Shown piece by piece: positions 1 to 8,004 of a stretch of 40,906 nt of DNA (its first letter is position 1; each line of letters starts with the position of its first letter). Origin of the DNA: a virus; the IMG/VR virus record IMGVR_UViG_3300009175_000034, positions 1-40,906 of that record. One strand, given 5' to 3'. The notes under the pieces were generated by a model. The model ran no database searches, was not told the origin of the DNA, and worked only from the letters and a program-made list of their open reading frames with translations. A program made the translations under genes and the position numbers.

Positions 1-348
1 GAACCGGAAAACGGGAGCCATGATAAACCGTGGCCAGTATTTCTTTTGACTTGAATCCTTCCAATCAACAGTTTTGCCTATAGATTCCCAGGCTACACTG
101 GATACCAGTTTAATTTTCGCATTGGCTATCTCGTCGGGTGACCGGTCGCCTTGTATTGATCTGTAATAATCTGCTTGAGTTTTAAAGCTTGCTTCCTGGA
201 GCAAGTCTTCAAAACCTGACACGCGATCGATCAACTTTCCGCTACACAGTTTATCACCGGCGGAGTCTTTTAAGATCTTCTGAAACCAGTCAGGAACTTT
301 TGAAAAAAGTTTGCTGACATCTTTGTCTTCAATTTTTAGTGTTACCAT
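1..348 (-). CDS. Tandem-family phage protein, copy 3, N-terminal part (cut by window start)
   Basis: ATG at 346-348 opens a 116-codon frame that runs off the window start, so the C-terminus is missing. The last visible residues, MAPVFRF, are identical to the middle of the complete copy at 40387-40797, and YWPRFIMAPVFRF parallels WWPFFVMAPVFRF there. The missing C-terminal half is very probably the fragment at 40809-40906 at the other window end. The N-terminal 70 residues differ strongly from the other two copies, so the family has a variable front and a conserved back. Function is unknown. Similar small proteins with an aromatic W/Y-W-P motif and a GSRL motif recur in Bacteroidetes phages; that statement is from memory, not a search. 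Confidence 0.75.
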   Translation of the reverse strand, partial: MVTLKIEDKDVSKLFSKVPDWFQKILKDSAGDKLCSGKLIDRVSGFEDLLQEASFKTQADYYRSIQGDRSPDEIANAKIKLVSSVAWESIGKTVDWKDSSQKKYWPRFIMAPVFRF

Positions 349-737
349 AATCTTGTTTTTTGGTTAAAAATTTTTGTTTTTAGATTCCTGTTATTTTCTG
401 TTCCTATAGACCAACGTTCCAAAATGAAGCCTACGGAACATATTATATTATTGATTTACAATAAATTGATGTTTTTTGCATCATTGTTACCGTTGTTGGT
501 ACACTTTTTACGCTCCAACGGGCAAACCTTTCTTCGTGATGACCTGTCCAACGTGTTCCAACTAAAAAACAACATTCCAACAATCCTTTTCATACATAAA
601 ATATTGATTTATAGGATTTATTATATTTATGTTGGAACGTTGATTTGTTGATCACTACTTTAGAGCTAGGATTTTCCAAAATTTTCACCACGTTTTATTC
701 CTTTCCTGGAGAGTATTAAATCATGCAATAAAAAATC
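349..737. other. Non-coding region with repeated TCCAAC words (candidate origin or regulatory region)
   Basis: This 389-base AT-rich stretch lies between the 3' end of the primase-helicase and the start of the first tandem-family gene. I see no convincing gene in it. The word TCCAAC or its complement GTTGGA occurs at 514-519, 547-552, 557-562, 576-581 and 631-636, and CCAACGTTCC at 411-420 mirrors GGAACGTTG at 634-642. Repeated short words in an AT-rich stretch beside a replication gene are typical of iteron-type origins, but they could equally be operators for the minus-strand transcript starting at 348. No clear TAnnTTTG promoter was found here. Confidence 0.4.
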
Positions 738-3700
738 TCAAAAAGGAAGCTCACTCTCCAACGAGCCAACTTTTTGTTCATCATCACTCTTTGTCACTTC
801 AGCTTCCAGAGTTGAATTTCCATTCAGCTCAAGATTTAATTGCGTAGCTGTATTCTTGAACTTCTCCAGGTCTACACCCATCTCCTGGATCTTGACATAA
901 TCCAGGGCAATACAACTGGTATTGCGGCTGGCCGTCTCCAGGAACCGGCTCACTTTACCTGGTATGGAAGGATCCTCACGCCATTGTTCTACCTCCCATT
1001 CAAAACGGTGGCTATGTACCTGGCCGATATAAGCCGGGTGATCCCTGAGATAATTTCTAAGCGTTCCCAGCTTCAGGCTTTCGGTTGTATGAATGCTTTG
1101 ATAAACCTGGATTACATCATTTATAATCAGCCAAAGAATCTTCTTGGTTTCACCATTCCAATGAACTCCTTCGGTTTTATCTCGCCCTACCTGGATAGTG
1201 ATTCCCTTTTCAATGCTAAGATCGAATTCTCGTCCGGAGATGATCTTACCTTGAGCATACAGCATGCTGATCGTATCGAAGAACACGCTCAGGCGGTTTG
1301 AAGAATCCATCTCGTCGCTCTGCCGGCAGATCTGCTTTTTGGCATCCTCGTAGAACTCCTCGAAGCTAAAAGGAAATGGGATCTCCTTGCAGTGATCCTC
1401 CCACAGCTTGGCCATGGCAATGAAAAGGCTGACGGTATTTACCATTCTCACGGTAAACGTTCCGCCCTCGCCATGAATATCCTGCTTTACCTTCTTCTGC
1501 CATTCATGCAGGTATTTTGCAAAATGCTTCTGTATGATATCGCGCCGGCGAATGATCTCCAGGGCGATGTTAGATAAACCCATTTCCTCACGTTTTTTAA
1601 GGTCATTGAATAAAGCAACTTCATCATCGGTCCAGTCGATCTTCTTGGGAACATTCTTAACCACCACCCTATTTTGAAGAGCACCGTCATCCCTCTCTGG
1701 TTGCTCCTGGCCAAGAAGGACCGGGGCACAATTGACCACGCTGGTCTCGATATCCCGGGAGGTTGCATCCTTTCGTTTCTGCTTGCCTTCATTATCATAC
1801 ACTGCAGCCTTTAAACCCTGGAACTTCTTATCCGATATCTGGTAATCGTTATATTCTTCGAAGACCATGGGGATATCGCAGAATCGCTCCATGGCCGTAA
1901 AAAAAGCGGCGTCTGTACCTGAATTGAGATTAAATAGCGGGGCACCGAACATCCAGGGCGCCCGGATCGATTCCGCTATCCGGGATTTACCCGACTCGGT
2001 AGGGCCGGTAAAGAACAAAGCTGTAAAGAAACGCTGTATAGGAAAGATGACCGACCGGTGGGCGGCCAGTACAGTAAACAATAATGCCCACATGCCATTG
2101 CCGTTATACTGGTAAACCTTGTGCATCAGATCGCACCAGGTTGACCATGTTGTTTCTTGCTCAGGTTTGTAGACAAGGAAACGGTCGTATGAATATTTGT
2201 CATCTGACCCGGTGCGATCACGATATATACGGCTAAAGGCAGGAGAATAGAATGTTTCACTTTTGAACTTGACAAGACCAAGATCATCAACTGAGGTGAA
2301 CTGGCCATCGGTGACGATCCCGTTACTGAAGGCGAAGAATCCTTTTGTCTGCCATCCAAATATTGATATCTCCCGGCATTTAGGAAATCCAAGGGCAATA
2401 CTCTCCTGGATCTTGTCATAGTGATATTGCTTTGCCCCGGCCAGAAGATATGGTCCCAGGTTCCACAACGTTTTTTTGAACGATGGGAGATCCGACATAT
2501 CGGCGCTCTTCAGCTCCACATATTCTTCCTTGTTAAGCTCTGAGTGAAATAACTTGATCACTCTCTTATTTCGAAGAGAATCATCATCCACGACATGAAA
2601 CAAAGGTTCCATGAAGAAATTACCGATTTTAACCAGCACATTTTCCAGAGTCCGGAACACGTAGAATATCTTATGGCCGGTCTTATTCTGAGCGGCAAAG
2701 AATCCATAGCGCTGGTAAAACTCCTGGTCTATGTAATCCGGTAGGTGCTGCACATCGAATACATACTGGTAATCATCGATCACCAGGTTCTCCTGAGCCT
2801 GCGCTGCCAGATTCTTGCGCTTATCGGTAAATGGTTTAAGTACCTTAGTAAATGCGGCAGCTGTCAGTCCAAATGCCTTTGCAATCTCACCAGTCTTAAT
2901 ATGAATGATCGTATTGTCCAGCTTCGAAAGAAATTCCGCCACGATCTCCACATACTTCTTTGATCGCTTGGTATCGGGATGTGATCTCAAATGCCCGGTA
3001 AGCAAGTTTACATAGAGATCAAGGAAGTCATAGATTTCTTCAACATCTCTTAAACACACGTGTACTTCTACCTGGCAACCTCCTTCAGTCAGCAGTCTCC
3101 CGATGGTGGCCAGTGGATCTTCCTGATCATTATCATCCATCGCCTTTTTCATCCCTTCGATGATCACTTTGCGCGTGATCGCGATAAGTTTGCCGATATC
3201 CGTCCGCTGGAGGATCCCCTCAGGAAGGCTGATCACATTCTCTTCATTATTCATGTGCCGTCCCACAACGTCAGACGGGTCCTTGATAATAATAACCTGA
3301 TTCTTTTCCTTGATTGCCTCTATCGCATTATCAAATCCATAGAATCCCTTCTCATGCAATTCTACCTTGGGAAGTTGCTTTTTAACCTGTTCAGTTAACT
3401 GATCAAGGTTAAGCTCGAGCTTCTTGGATATCTCCTGGAGCAGGACCATCCGGGTTGTTTCATCCGGAATCTGAGAAATCTGCTGCAGCAGATCCTTCAC
3501 GATCTTTGCTTTATGCAAAGGATTCTCCTTGATTTCTTCCTGTGCAAGTTCAAGGCGAAAAGTAACAATGTCCTTTTTGTTTTTCTCCAGGAATAATTTC
3601 ATGTCGATCGCTCCGACTCGTCGGACCATCGAATCAGGATCATCCCCTTCAGGAAGCGACACAATGTAAACATCCATTCCCTGCTGAAGGGGAATGATGA

Positions 3701-4652
3701 TGTTTTTTACAGCAGCCTTCACCCCGGCCGGATCCAGGTCATAGACAAACGTGATACAATTGGTAAATGAGCGTATCATCCGCACCTGGTCTTCCGACAA
3801 GGCGGTACCCGATCCGGCCACCGCATTTTTGATCCCGGCCAAATGAAGCGATATCACGTCAGTTTGACCTTCCATGAATAGGCAATTGTTCTCCTGGATG
3901 ATCGTCTTTTTAGCCTGGTACAATCCGTACAGGAACTTGCTTTTCTTAAAAACATCGGTCTCCGGACTGTTGACATACTTTGGTTTATCCTTCTCTTTAG
4001 TCAGTATGCGTCCGGTAAAACCGATAATTCTACCGGTCTTATCATGGAACGGGAACATGAGGCGCTTAAAGAAAGAATCGAAGTGGTGGCCATCTTCAGC
4101 CTTGCGGATCAGGCCGGCATGAAGAAGTAAGTCATGACTGTAACCAGCTTCACCTGCAGCTATCATCAGGGAATTTCCAATGCTGGCATAACCAAGATCG
4201 AATTCCGATATCGCCCGGGATAATTGCCTACCTTCAATATAGGCAAGAGCTTGCTTTTCTTTCTGGAGGTTTTCAGCGAAATGTTTCTGGGCCCATTTGA
4301 GAACCGAATAGATGCTATCGCGAAGTTTGTCAGCATCAGATATCTCTGCTGACTTTTCATCTTCCTGGACAGCGACATTGTATTTCTTGGCAATGTACCG
4401 CAAAGCTTCCGGGTAAGTCATTCCCTCGCTTTTGATCAAAAAACCTATCCCATCGCCACTCTCTCCGCACCCAAAACACTTGTAAGAATTCCTAACCGTG
4501 TTTACGATAAAACTGCCAGTTTTCTCATTATGGAACGGGCAACAGCCAACGTAGTTGACACCTTTTTTTGTAAGAGATACAAATTCACCAATGATATCAG
4601 CAATCTGAATAGAATCTTTAATGGCCTGTATTGAATCCTGGGAAATTGACAT
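738..4652 (-). CDS. Fused DnaG-type primase and superfamily 3-like helicase/ATPase
   Basis: The protein is about 1304 residues from the ATG at 4652; a GTG at 4739 in the same frame would add 29 residues that look non-native. From this ATG the N-terminus is a DnaG CHC2 zinc finger: CCPFH near residue 38 and CFGCG near 59, with IADIIGEFV before it. A Toprim-type catalytic core follows, with EGQTDV near 261 and YDLDPAG near 304. A long middle region is unassigned. Near residue 880 are a Walker A loop GPTESGKS, a likely Walker B VFEEYN and an arginine-containing segment, as in phage replicative ATPases. It presumably primes and unwinds phage DNA. It is the last and largest gene of the early minus-strand operon. 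The fusion of complete DnaG-like primase and ATPase halves in 1300 residues is larger than usual (family knowledge). Confidence 0.88.
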   Translation of the reverse strand: MSISQDSIQAIKDSIQIADIIGEFVSLTKKGVNYVGCCPFHNEKTGSFIVNTVRNSYKCFGCGESGDGIGFLIKSEGMTYPEALRYIAKKYNVAVQEDEKSAEISDADKLRDSIYSVLKWAQKHFAENLQKEKQALAYIEGRQLSRAISEFDLGYASIGNSLMIAAGEAGYSHDLLLHAGLIRKAEDGHHFDSFFKRLMFPFHDKTGRIIGFTGRILTKEKDKPKYVNSPETDVFKKSKFLYGLYQAKKTIIQENNCLFMEGQTDVISLHLAGIKNAVAGSGTALSEDQVRMIRSFTNCITFVYDLDPAGVKAAVKNIIIPLQQGMDVYIVSLPEGDDPDSMVRRVGAIDMKLFLEKNKKDIVTFRLELAQEEIKENPLHKAKIVKDLLQQISQIPDETTRMVLLQEISKKLELNLDQLTEQVKKQLPKVELHEKGFYGFDNAIEAIKEKNQVIIIKDPSDVVGRHMNNEENVISLPEGILQRTDIGKLIAITRKVIIEGMKKAMDDNDQEDPLATIGRLLTEGGCQVEVHVCLRDVEEIYDFLDLYVNLLTGHLRSHPDTKRSKKYVEIVAEFLSKLDNTIIHIKTGEIAKAFGLTAAAFTKVLKPFTDKRKNLAAQAQENLVIDDYQYVFDVQHLPDYIDQEFYQRYGFFAAQNKTGHKIFYVFRTLENVLVKIGNFFMEPLFHVVDDDSLRNKRVIKLFHSELNKEEYVELKSADMSDLPSFKKTLWNLGPYLLAGAKQYHYDKIQESIALGFPKCREISIFGWQTKGFFAFSNGIVTDGQFTSVDDLGLVKFKSETFYSPAFSRIYRDRTGSDDKYSYDRFLVYKPEQETTWSTWCDLMHKVYQYNGNGMWALLFTVLAAHRSVIFPIQRFFTALFFTGPTESGKSRIAESIRAPWMFGAPLFNLNSGTDAAFFTAMERFCDIPMVFEEYNDYQISDKKFQGLKAAVYDNEGKQKRKDATSRDIETSVVNCAPVLLGQEQPERDDGALQNRVVVKNVPKKIDWTDDEVALFNDLKKREEMGLSNIALEIIRRRDIIQKHFAKYLHEWQKKVKQDIHGEGGTFTVRMVNTVSLFIAMAKLWEDHCKEIPFPFSFEEFYEDAKKQICRQSDEMDSSNRLSVFFDTISMLYAQGKIISGREFDLSIEKGITIQVGRDKTEGVHWNGETKKILWLIINDVIQVYQSIHTTESLKLGTLRNYLRDHPAYIGQVHSHRFEWEVEQWREDPSIPGKVSRFLETASRNTSCIALDYVKIQEMGVDLEKFKNTATQLNLELNGNSTLEAEVTKSDDEQKVGSLESELPF

Positions 4653-4687
4653 CGAATTATCGCTGAGAATGAATGATTGAATTAAGG

Positions 4688-4717
4688 CCCCCGTAAAGGG
4701 GGACCGTCTTTCCGGTC
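4688..4717 (-). promoter_or_regulatory. Two adjacent small hairpins just upstream of the primase start
   Basis: CCCCC at 4688-4692 pairs with GGGGG at 4698-4702, and ACCG at 4703-4706 pairs with CGGT at 4713-4716. On the minus strand they sit 36 to 65 bases before the chosen ATG at 4652, so they would be in the 5' leader of the primase cistron. They lack a U-run and are not intrinsic terminators. If the GTG at 4739 is used they are coding instead. Confidence 0.35.
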
Positions 4718-4902
4718 TGCCAGGCTTTCTAATTGTCACACATCCTGTTTATCTCCTCTTTATTGTCGGATGTATGGAATTGGATCTTACGATGCAGCTT
4801 CACGATTCTGATACCATCGGTTACCATCCCATTGGTACGCATCCGGGTTCCCTGCACTCACCCCGGCCGTATCCCGCCAGATCCAATTCTGTTCTCGCGT
4901 GA

Positions 4903-5340
4903 TCAGGGTTTGCTTTTATTCTTTATTGCTTTTATTGGCGCCACCTTCCCGGATGGAAGGATGGCGCTGTGTTTTTCCGGATGATTGATATCATCCGGAT
5001 CCAGCTGTTTGGATTCCAGAAGATCGATCAGGTACGCTGCCCGGGATTCCACTTCCGATTGAAACGAATGAAGCTTCTGATCTGAAAGCTCAACCTGCCA
5101 TACTCCATTGGGCATTTTTTGGCATAAGAGTGCCTGGAAGAATCCCCAGGGAATCATTTCTCCGAGTTCACCAATGGAATAGGCCGGTATTGAGGGAATG
5201 CCAATCTGAGTTTTACTTTGTGGAATAAGATAATACCGGGTGCCCAGTTTTTTCCAGTAGTAATTTGCCTTGAGCCGAACACCGGCCGATTTCATACGAA
5301 AAGAAGTCTGAGGACCTACGTAGTTGAGTAAATTGTTCAT
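4903..5340 (-). CDS. Hypothetical early-operon protein (145 aa)
   Basis: This 145-residue protein is not recognised. It has a basic N-terminal third (RMKSAGVRLKANYYWKKLG), a central aromatic and hydrophobic segment around residues 65-85 (PWGFFQALL), and a charged, lysine-rich C-terminus. No signal peptide or membrane helix is apparent. It starts 5 bases after the stop of the upstream cistron at 5346, so it is co-transcribed with the replication genes. The 163 bases between its stop and 4740 hold no gene I can defend, only two short competing frames without a convincing start. A replication accessory role is possible from position only. Confidence 0.7.
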   Translation of the reverse strand: MNNLLNYVGPQTSFRMKSAGVRLKANYYWKKLGTRYYLIPQSKTQIGIPSIPAYSIGELGEMIPWGFFQALLCQKMPNGVWQVELSDQKLHSFQSEVESRAAYLIDLLESKQLDPDDINHPEKHSAILPSGKVAPIKAIKNKSKP

Positions 5341-5345
5341 ACAGT

Positions 5346-5822
5346 TTAGTTAGTGGGTTTTGGTTTAGATAATTTGGGCAAATTAGAGATGGCAAAGTCC
5401 AGTATGCACTTTAGTTTATCCTGGCTGGATGAGTATGACGAGTTGGATTGACATGGCATAACATTATTCAGATCCTTCTGAAGAACCAGAAGGTAGCTGC
5501 AGATCTGAGGGAGAGTTATCCCCTGGAAGTAATGATTGGCTTTTATTAACCGGTCCATGGATGCAAGTTTGACAGGAATCTGATAAAACTCCTTGCTTCC
5601 ATTTTCCATCAGGATCCGGGAATGATTGACATATTTATCAAAAATGACCAGAATGAAATCGCGTTTGATTTCAGCCAGGAATTTTGATGCCTGGTCCCGG
5701 TTCTCGTAACCGCGGGCTTCCGTTTTCTCGCCATTACCGATATCAAATTTTACCTGCAGATCCACGGCACCTGTAACCTGGTCAACTCTGGCATGCACCA
5801 GTTCAAACATTGGACTACTCAT
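5346..5822 (-). CDS. Hypothetical early-operon protein (158 aa)
   Basis: I chose the ATG at 5822 (MSSPMFELVHARV) because it overlaps the previous stop at 5815-5817, as expected for coupled translation; an upstream ATG at 5849 would add nine basic residues. The N-terminal 50 residues look like a small beta sheet (VDLQVKFDIG), then come charged helices and a serine-rich patch (SNSSYSSSQ) near residue 125. No family is recognised. It lies in a tight run of early genes between the lysogeny switch and the primase. Confidence 0.68.
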   Translation of the reverse strand: MSSPMFELVHARVDQVTGAVDLQVKFDIGNGEKTEARGYENRDQASKFLAEIKRDFILVIFDKYVNHSRILMENGSKEFYQIPVKLASMDRLIKANHYFQGITLPQICSYLLVLQKDLNNVMPCQSNSSYSSSQDKLKCILDFAISNLPKLSKPKPTN

Positions 5823-6090
5823 GGTCTTCCTTTTTAAGTTGGTTATCAATCTCTGAAATCAGTTCTTTCAAAACAGCAATCTCAAAATCTGGATTTTTAG
5901 GCACAAGCTTCATAACTTTACAATGATGAAGCAACTCTGATCCGATTGGCTGTTCCTGACCGAAAACCACAATTTCACAATCAACCATAGAGCTAACTAT
6001 TTTGTTGTACTCAAGTATTCCAATGTAGGATTGATATGCTTTACGTGTGAGTTCAAGTATCGGAACGGACATTTGGGAGAAGGTGCTCAT
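5815..6090 (-). CDS. Hypothetical small early protein (91 aa)
   Basis: A 91-residue protein with an acidic, helical C-terminus (ELISEIDNQLKKEDHE) and no recognised domain. Its start overlaps the stop of the upstream gene by four bases (ATGA at 6087-6090), and its own stop lies inside the start of the next gene. These overlaps and the absence of long intergenic spaces support translation. Nothing in the sequence indicates a function. Confidence 0.62.
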   Translation of the reverse strand: MSTFSQMSVPILELTRKAYQSYIGILEYNKIVSSMVDCEIVVFGQEQPIGSELLHHCKVMKLVPKNPDFEIAVLKELISEIDNQLKKEDHE

Positions 6091-6350
6091 GGTTGATCGG
6101 TTTCGGTTTGATGTTCAGCATGGATAAGCTTTAGCTTGCGGCTCATTTTGGTGAGTTTACGTGCCCTGTCTATTTGGTCAACTGTCAAGGCAAAGCAAGA
6201 AGTAGGGGATCTGCTATTTTGTTCGGGAGCAGGTGCACCTTCTTCTGTTACGGGAGATGTCAAACCTTTTACATCAGAAAGAGTGCTGCCGAAAAGCTCA
6301 AGTTGACATGGATCCGGAGCTGCCGGACACTGAGGGATCAGATCTTCCAT
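6087..6350 (-). CDS. Hypothetical small early protein (87 aa)
   Basis: An 87-residue protein with a proline- and cysteine-containing N-terminal half (CPAAPDPCQLELFG) that is probably disordered, and a basic helical C-terminal half (RARKLTKMSRKLKLIHAEH). It is sandwiched between the HTH regulator, one base upstream, and a four-base ATGA overlap downstream. The LELFG-like segment resembles a short linear binding motif, for example for a sliding clamp, but this is only a resemblance. Function is unknown. Confidence 0.6.
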   Translation of the reverse strand: MEDLIPQCPAAPDPCQLELFGSTLSDVKGLTSPVTEEGAPAPEQNSRSPTSCFALTVDQIDRARKLTKMSRKLKLIHAEHQTETDQP

Positions 6351-6351
6351 G

Positions 6352-6903
6352 TCAGAATAGATATTGTGCTGCGAATGCGGCTATTCCACTTTTGGAATGG
6401 CACCCTATTTTTTGTTGCAGTTGCGTACACTGACGATCAACCGTATGCTTGCTACGGTGCCGGAGCTCAGCAATGAGTTTATTGGGAAGATCCCGGGCAA
6501 TGAGTTTTGCTATTTCAGCATCATTGCGCGTTAGCTTCCCATTGCGTACATCCGGAAGTTTGCAAATAAACCCATCAGATGGACATGGCCGCTGGCCGCA
6601 ATCCCAATACTCAGGTTTGCTAACGCCGCCAAAGGTGATATCCGGCACCAGGTCAAGATCCCCATACCGGCAGAAGGCATACTTCTCAATTTGTTTTAAA
6701 GGATCAACGATGCCAAGTAGCTCCAATCCTTCAGCCACTTTGGGATCTACATCAATTTCTTCACGCAGTTTGCAGGCAATCTTCTGAGTGATCTCAGAAA
6801 AAAGGAAGATTTCCTTGCCCTGCATAAACATTACCTCACCATTCATCACGAAAAATTCTACTTTATCATCAGCCAGTCCGGCCGGAACATAATGTGAGTC
6901 CAT
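6352..6903 (-). CDS. LuxR/GerE-type helix-turn-helix regulator
   Basis: The C-terminal 60 residues (about 120-180) follow the LuxR/GerE fold pattern: LTRNDAEIAKLIARDLPNKL, then an IAEL helix, KHTVDRQ as the recognition helix, and KIGCHSKSGIAAFA. Before it is a Cys-rich stretch near residues 97-115 (YWDCGQRPCPSDGFICKLP) that could bind a metal. The N-terminal half is acidic and unassigned. It lacks a response-regulator receiver domain, so it is likely a phage transcription factor controlling early-to-late or replication genes. It is the second gene of the early operon, 21 bases below the small HTH gene. I am confident of the HTH, less so of the regulatory target. Confidence 0.72.
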   Translation of the reverse strand: MDSHYVPAGLADDKVEFFVMNGEVMFMQGKEIFLFSEITQKIACKLREEIDVDPKVAEGLELLGIVDPLKQIEKYAFCRYGDLDLVPDITFGGVSKPEYWDCGQRPCPSDGFICKLPDVRNGKLTRNDAEIAKLIARDLPNKLIAELRHRSKHTVDRQCTQLQQKIGCHSKSGIAAFAAQYLF

Positions 6904-6924
6904 GATATTGATTTTTGGTTAGTA

Positions 6925-7164
6925 TTAGGATTTTACCAATTGTTTGGCACGCTGTTTTTGCTGCAGGAGTTTTGATTTTGTTTCTTCAGCCAGGATGAAA
7001 GCCTCGGTGATAATATCTTCATTGAATTTATCTCCCCTAAGCACTGAATAGCAGTAATTAGTATGAACGATTACCTTCTTATTCGCAAGTCTTTTACTAA
7101 TGATACTCCCATATCCAATAGGAAGAGCATTCTTTAATATCTCAAGTGATTTCTTATCTATCAT
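6925..7164 (-). CDS. Small Cro-like or XRE-like DNA-binding protein
   Basis: This 79-residue protein starts the minus-strand early operon and is divergent from the repressor at 7319. The middle (LPIGYGSIISKRLANKKVI followed by YSVLRG and NEDIITEAFILAEE) resembles small Bacteroidetes phage HTH proteins, in which a Lys/Gly-rich start precedes the HTH and the C-terminus is a helix ending in AEE. The HTH is degenerate, so the call is moderate. By position it would be the Cro counterpart of the switch, or an excisionase-like factor. Confidence 0.6.
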   Translation of the reverse strand: MIDKKSLEILKNALPIGYGSIISKRLANKKVIVHTNYCYSVLRGDKFNEDIITEAFILAEETKSKLLQQKQRAKQLVKS

Positions 7165-7318
7165 ACTTATTTATTGGTATTTTATCGGGTTTCTAAAAGG
7201 TTTATATTTGTATAATAATAGTTTTCAAATGTAAAGTATTTTTTCCATCAATGTCAAGATAATTTTCCCTTAAACCAAAATTTAGAATGTTTCTAAATGA
7301 TAAATTAATACCAAGTCT
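7165..7318. promoter_or_regulatory. Lysogeny-switch intergenic region with divergent promoters and operator-like palindrome
   Basis: An inverted repeat TTTAGAA-TGT-TTCTAAA lies at 7281-7297, and a single TTCTAAA half-site lies at 7191-7197. For the plus strand, TATATTTG at 7203-7210 matches the Bacteroidetes -7 element and lies just after the half-site. For the minus strand, CAAATGTA at 7226-7233 is the complement of TACATTTG, with ATTG-like or TTG-like -33 candidates at 7249-7257. Two promoters facing apart, each near the same half-site word, is the expected arrangement for a repressor-controlled switch. Which protein binds the word is inferred. Confidence 0.55.
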
Positions 7319-7663
7319 ATGGATTACAATAAAATAACCCAAGAACTCAAAAGGAAAAAAATGTTACATCAGGATCTTGCCAGGCAGATGGGAATCACAC
7401 GCCAGGGTTTGACAGCTGCTTTACGCAACAAATCTCTTCGTGTAAAGGATCTGGAATCTATTTCAGAGATTTTGGATGTTCCAATATCATATTGGTGGGA
7501 AGAATACCAGGTAAATGAAAATAAAATTTCATATCAATCTCAGGATATGATCATCAAGCGATTAAACAGGCAAATAGATAATTACCTGGATGATATTAAA
7601 CGCTTCAAGGAGAGAATTTTGGAGTTAGAAATTCAACCGGTTAGAAAGAAAGAGGCCAGTTAA
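7319..7663 (+). CDS. XRE-family phage repressor with C-terminal coiled coil
   Basis: Residues 5-55 form an XRE/Cro helix-turn-helix: a first helix MDYNKITQELKRKKM, then QDLARQMGITRQGLTAALRN, then a segment about SISEILDVPISYWW. The C-terminal part (about residues 72-108) is a charged coiled coil that probably dimerises the protein. At 114 residues it lacks the peptidase domain of lambda CI-type repressors, so LexA-like self-cleavage is not expected. It is transcribed divergently from the early operon and upstream of the integrase, as in many Bacteroidetes prophages. It is the best candidate for the lysogenic repressor. Confidence 0.82.
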   Translation: MDYNKITQELKRKKMLHQDLARQMGITRQGLTAALRNKSLRVKDLESISEILDVPISYWWEEYQVNENKISYQSQDMIIKRLNRQIDNYLDDIKRFKERILELEIQPVRKKEAS

Positions 7664-8004
7664 AACTGGCCTACAAAAACCCCCTTACCCCCATAACAGG
7701 TACATAACAAAAATACATAGTTATGCCACATCTTTAACATTATGCGAATATATAATTAATATATTAATCATATTTATGATATAAATGTCACAAAAAAGTC
7801 ACAAAGAAAAATGAAATGATTGGGAATGCCTTATTCAATCAATGAAATGGGAAATAATACTGGTTCAGGTGGGCCCACAACCCTTCGTTATTCATCAAGG
7901 CTGGCACTCTGTCAGCCTTGATTCTAAAGGGAAATAGATTTTGAGTACTCCCTGAAAAATGTCACAAATCCCATTTTTACGTCACAAAAACGTCACACAC
8001 TTTT
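7664..8004. other. Non-coding region with five integrase-arm-like GTCACA repeats and a perfect stem-loop (candidate attP)
   Basis: No gene is seen in these 341 bases. GTCACAAA occurs at 7787-7794, 7798-7805, 7961-7968 and 7981-7988, and GTCACACA at 7992-7999, all in the same orientation. Two of the pairs are spaced 11 bases apart, about one helical turn. Between the groups, ATCAAGGCTG at 7894-7903 pairs perfectly with CAGCCTTGAT at 7913-7922. Directly repeated short words flanking a core next to an integrase are typical of arm-type sites in tyrosine-recombinase attachment regions. The exact crossover core cannot be identified without the host junctions. Confidence 0.55.
7894..7922. repeat. 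Perfect 10-bp inverted repeat upstream of the integrase
   Basis: ATCAAGGCTG and CAGCCTTGAT are separated by nine bases (GCACTCTGT). There is no T-run after it on either strand, so it is not a normal intrinsic terminator. Its place between the two groups of GTCACA repeats makes it a candidate core or accessory site of attP, or an operator for the integrase. Confidence 0.5.

Noticed and set aside
840-1301. Plus-strand open frame of 153 codons inside the primase gene
   Set aside because: Antisense to a well-supported ATPase-domain frame and with no recognisable composition or motif; shadow frame.
4729-4842. 37-codon minus-strand frame and a competing tryptophan-rich frame (ending in NREAAS) between 4903 and the primase
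   Set aside because: Both look mildly protein-like but the tryptophan-rich one lacks a start and the other overlaps it, so neither can be defended.
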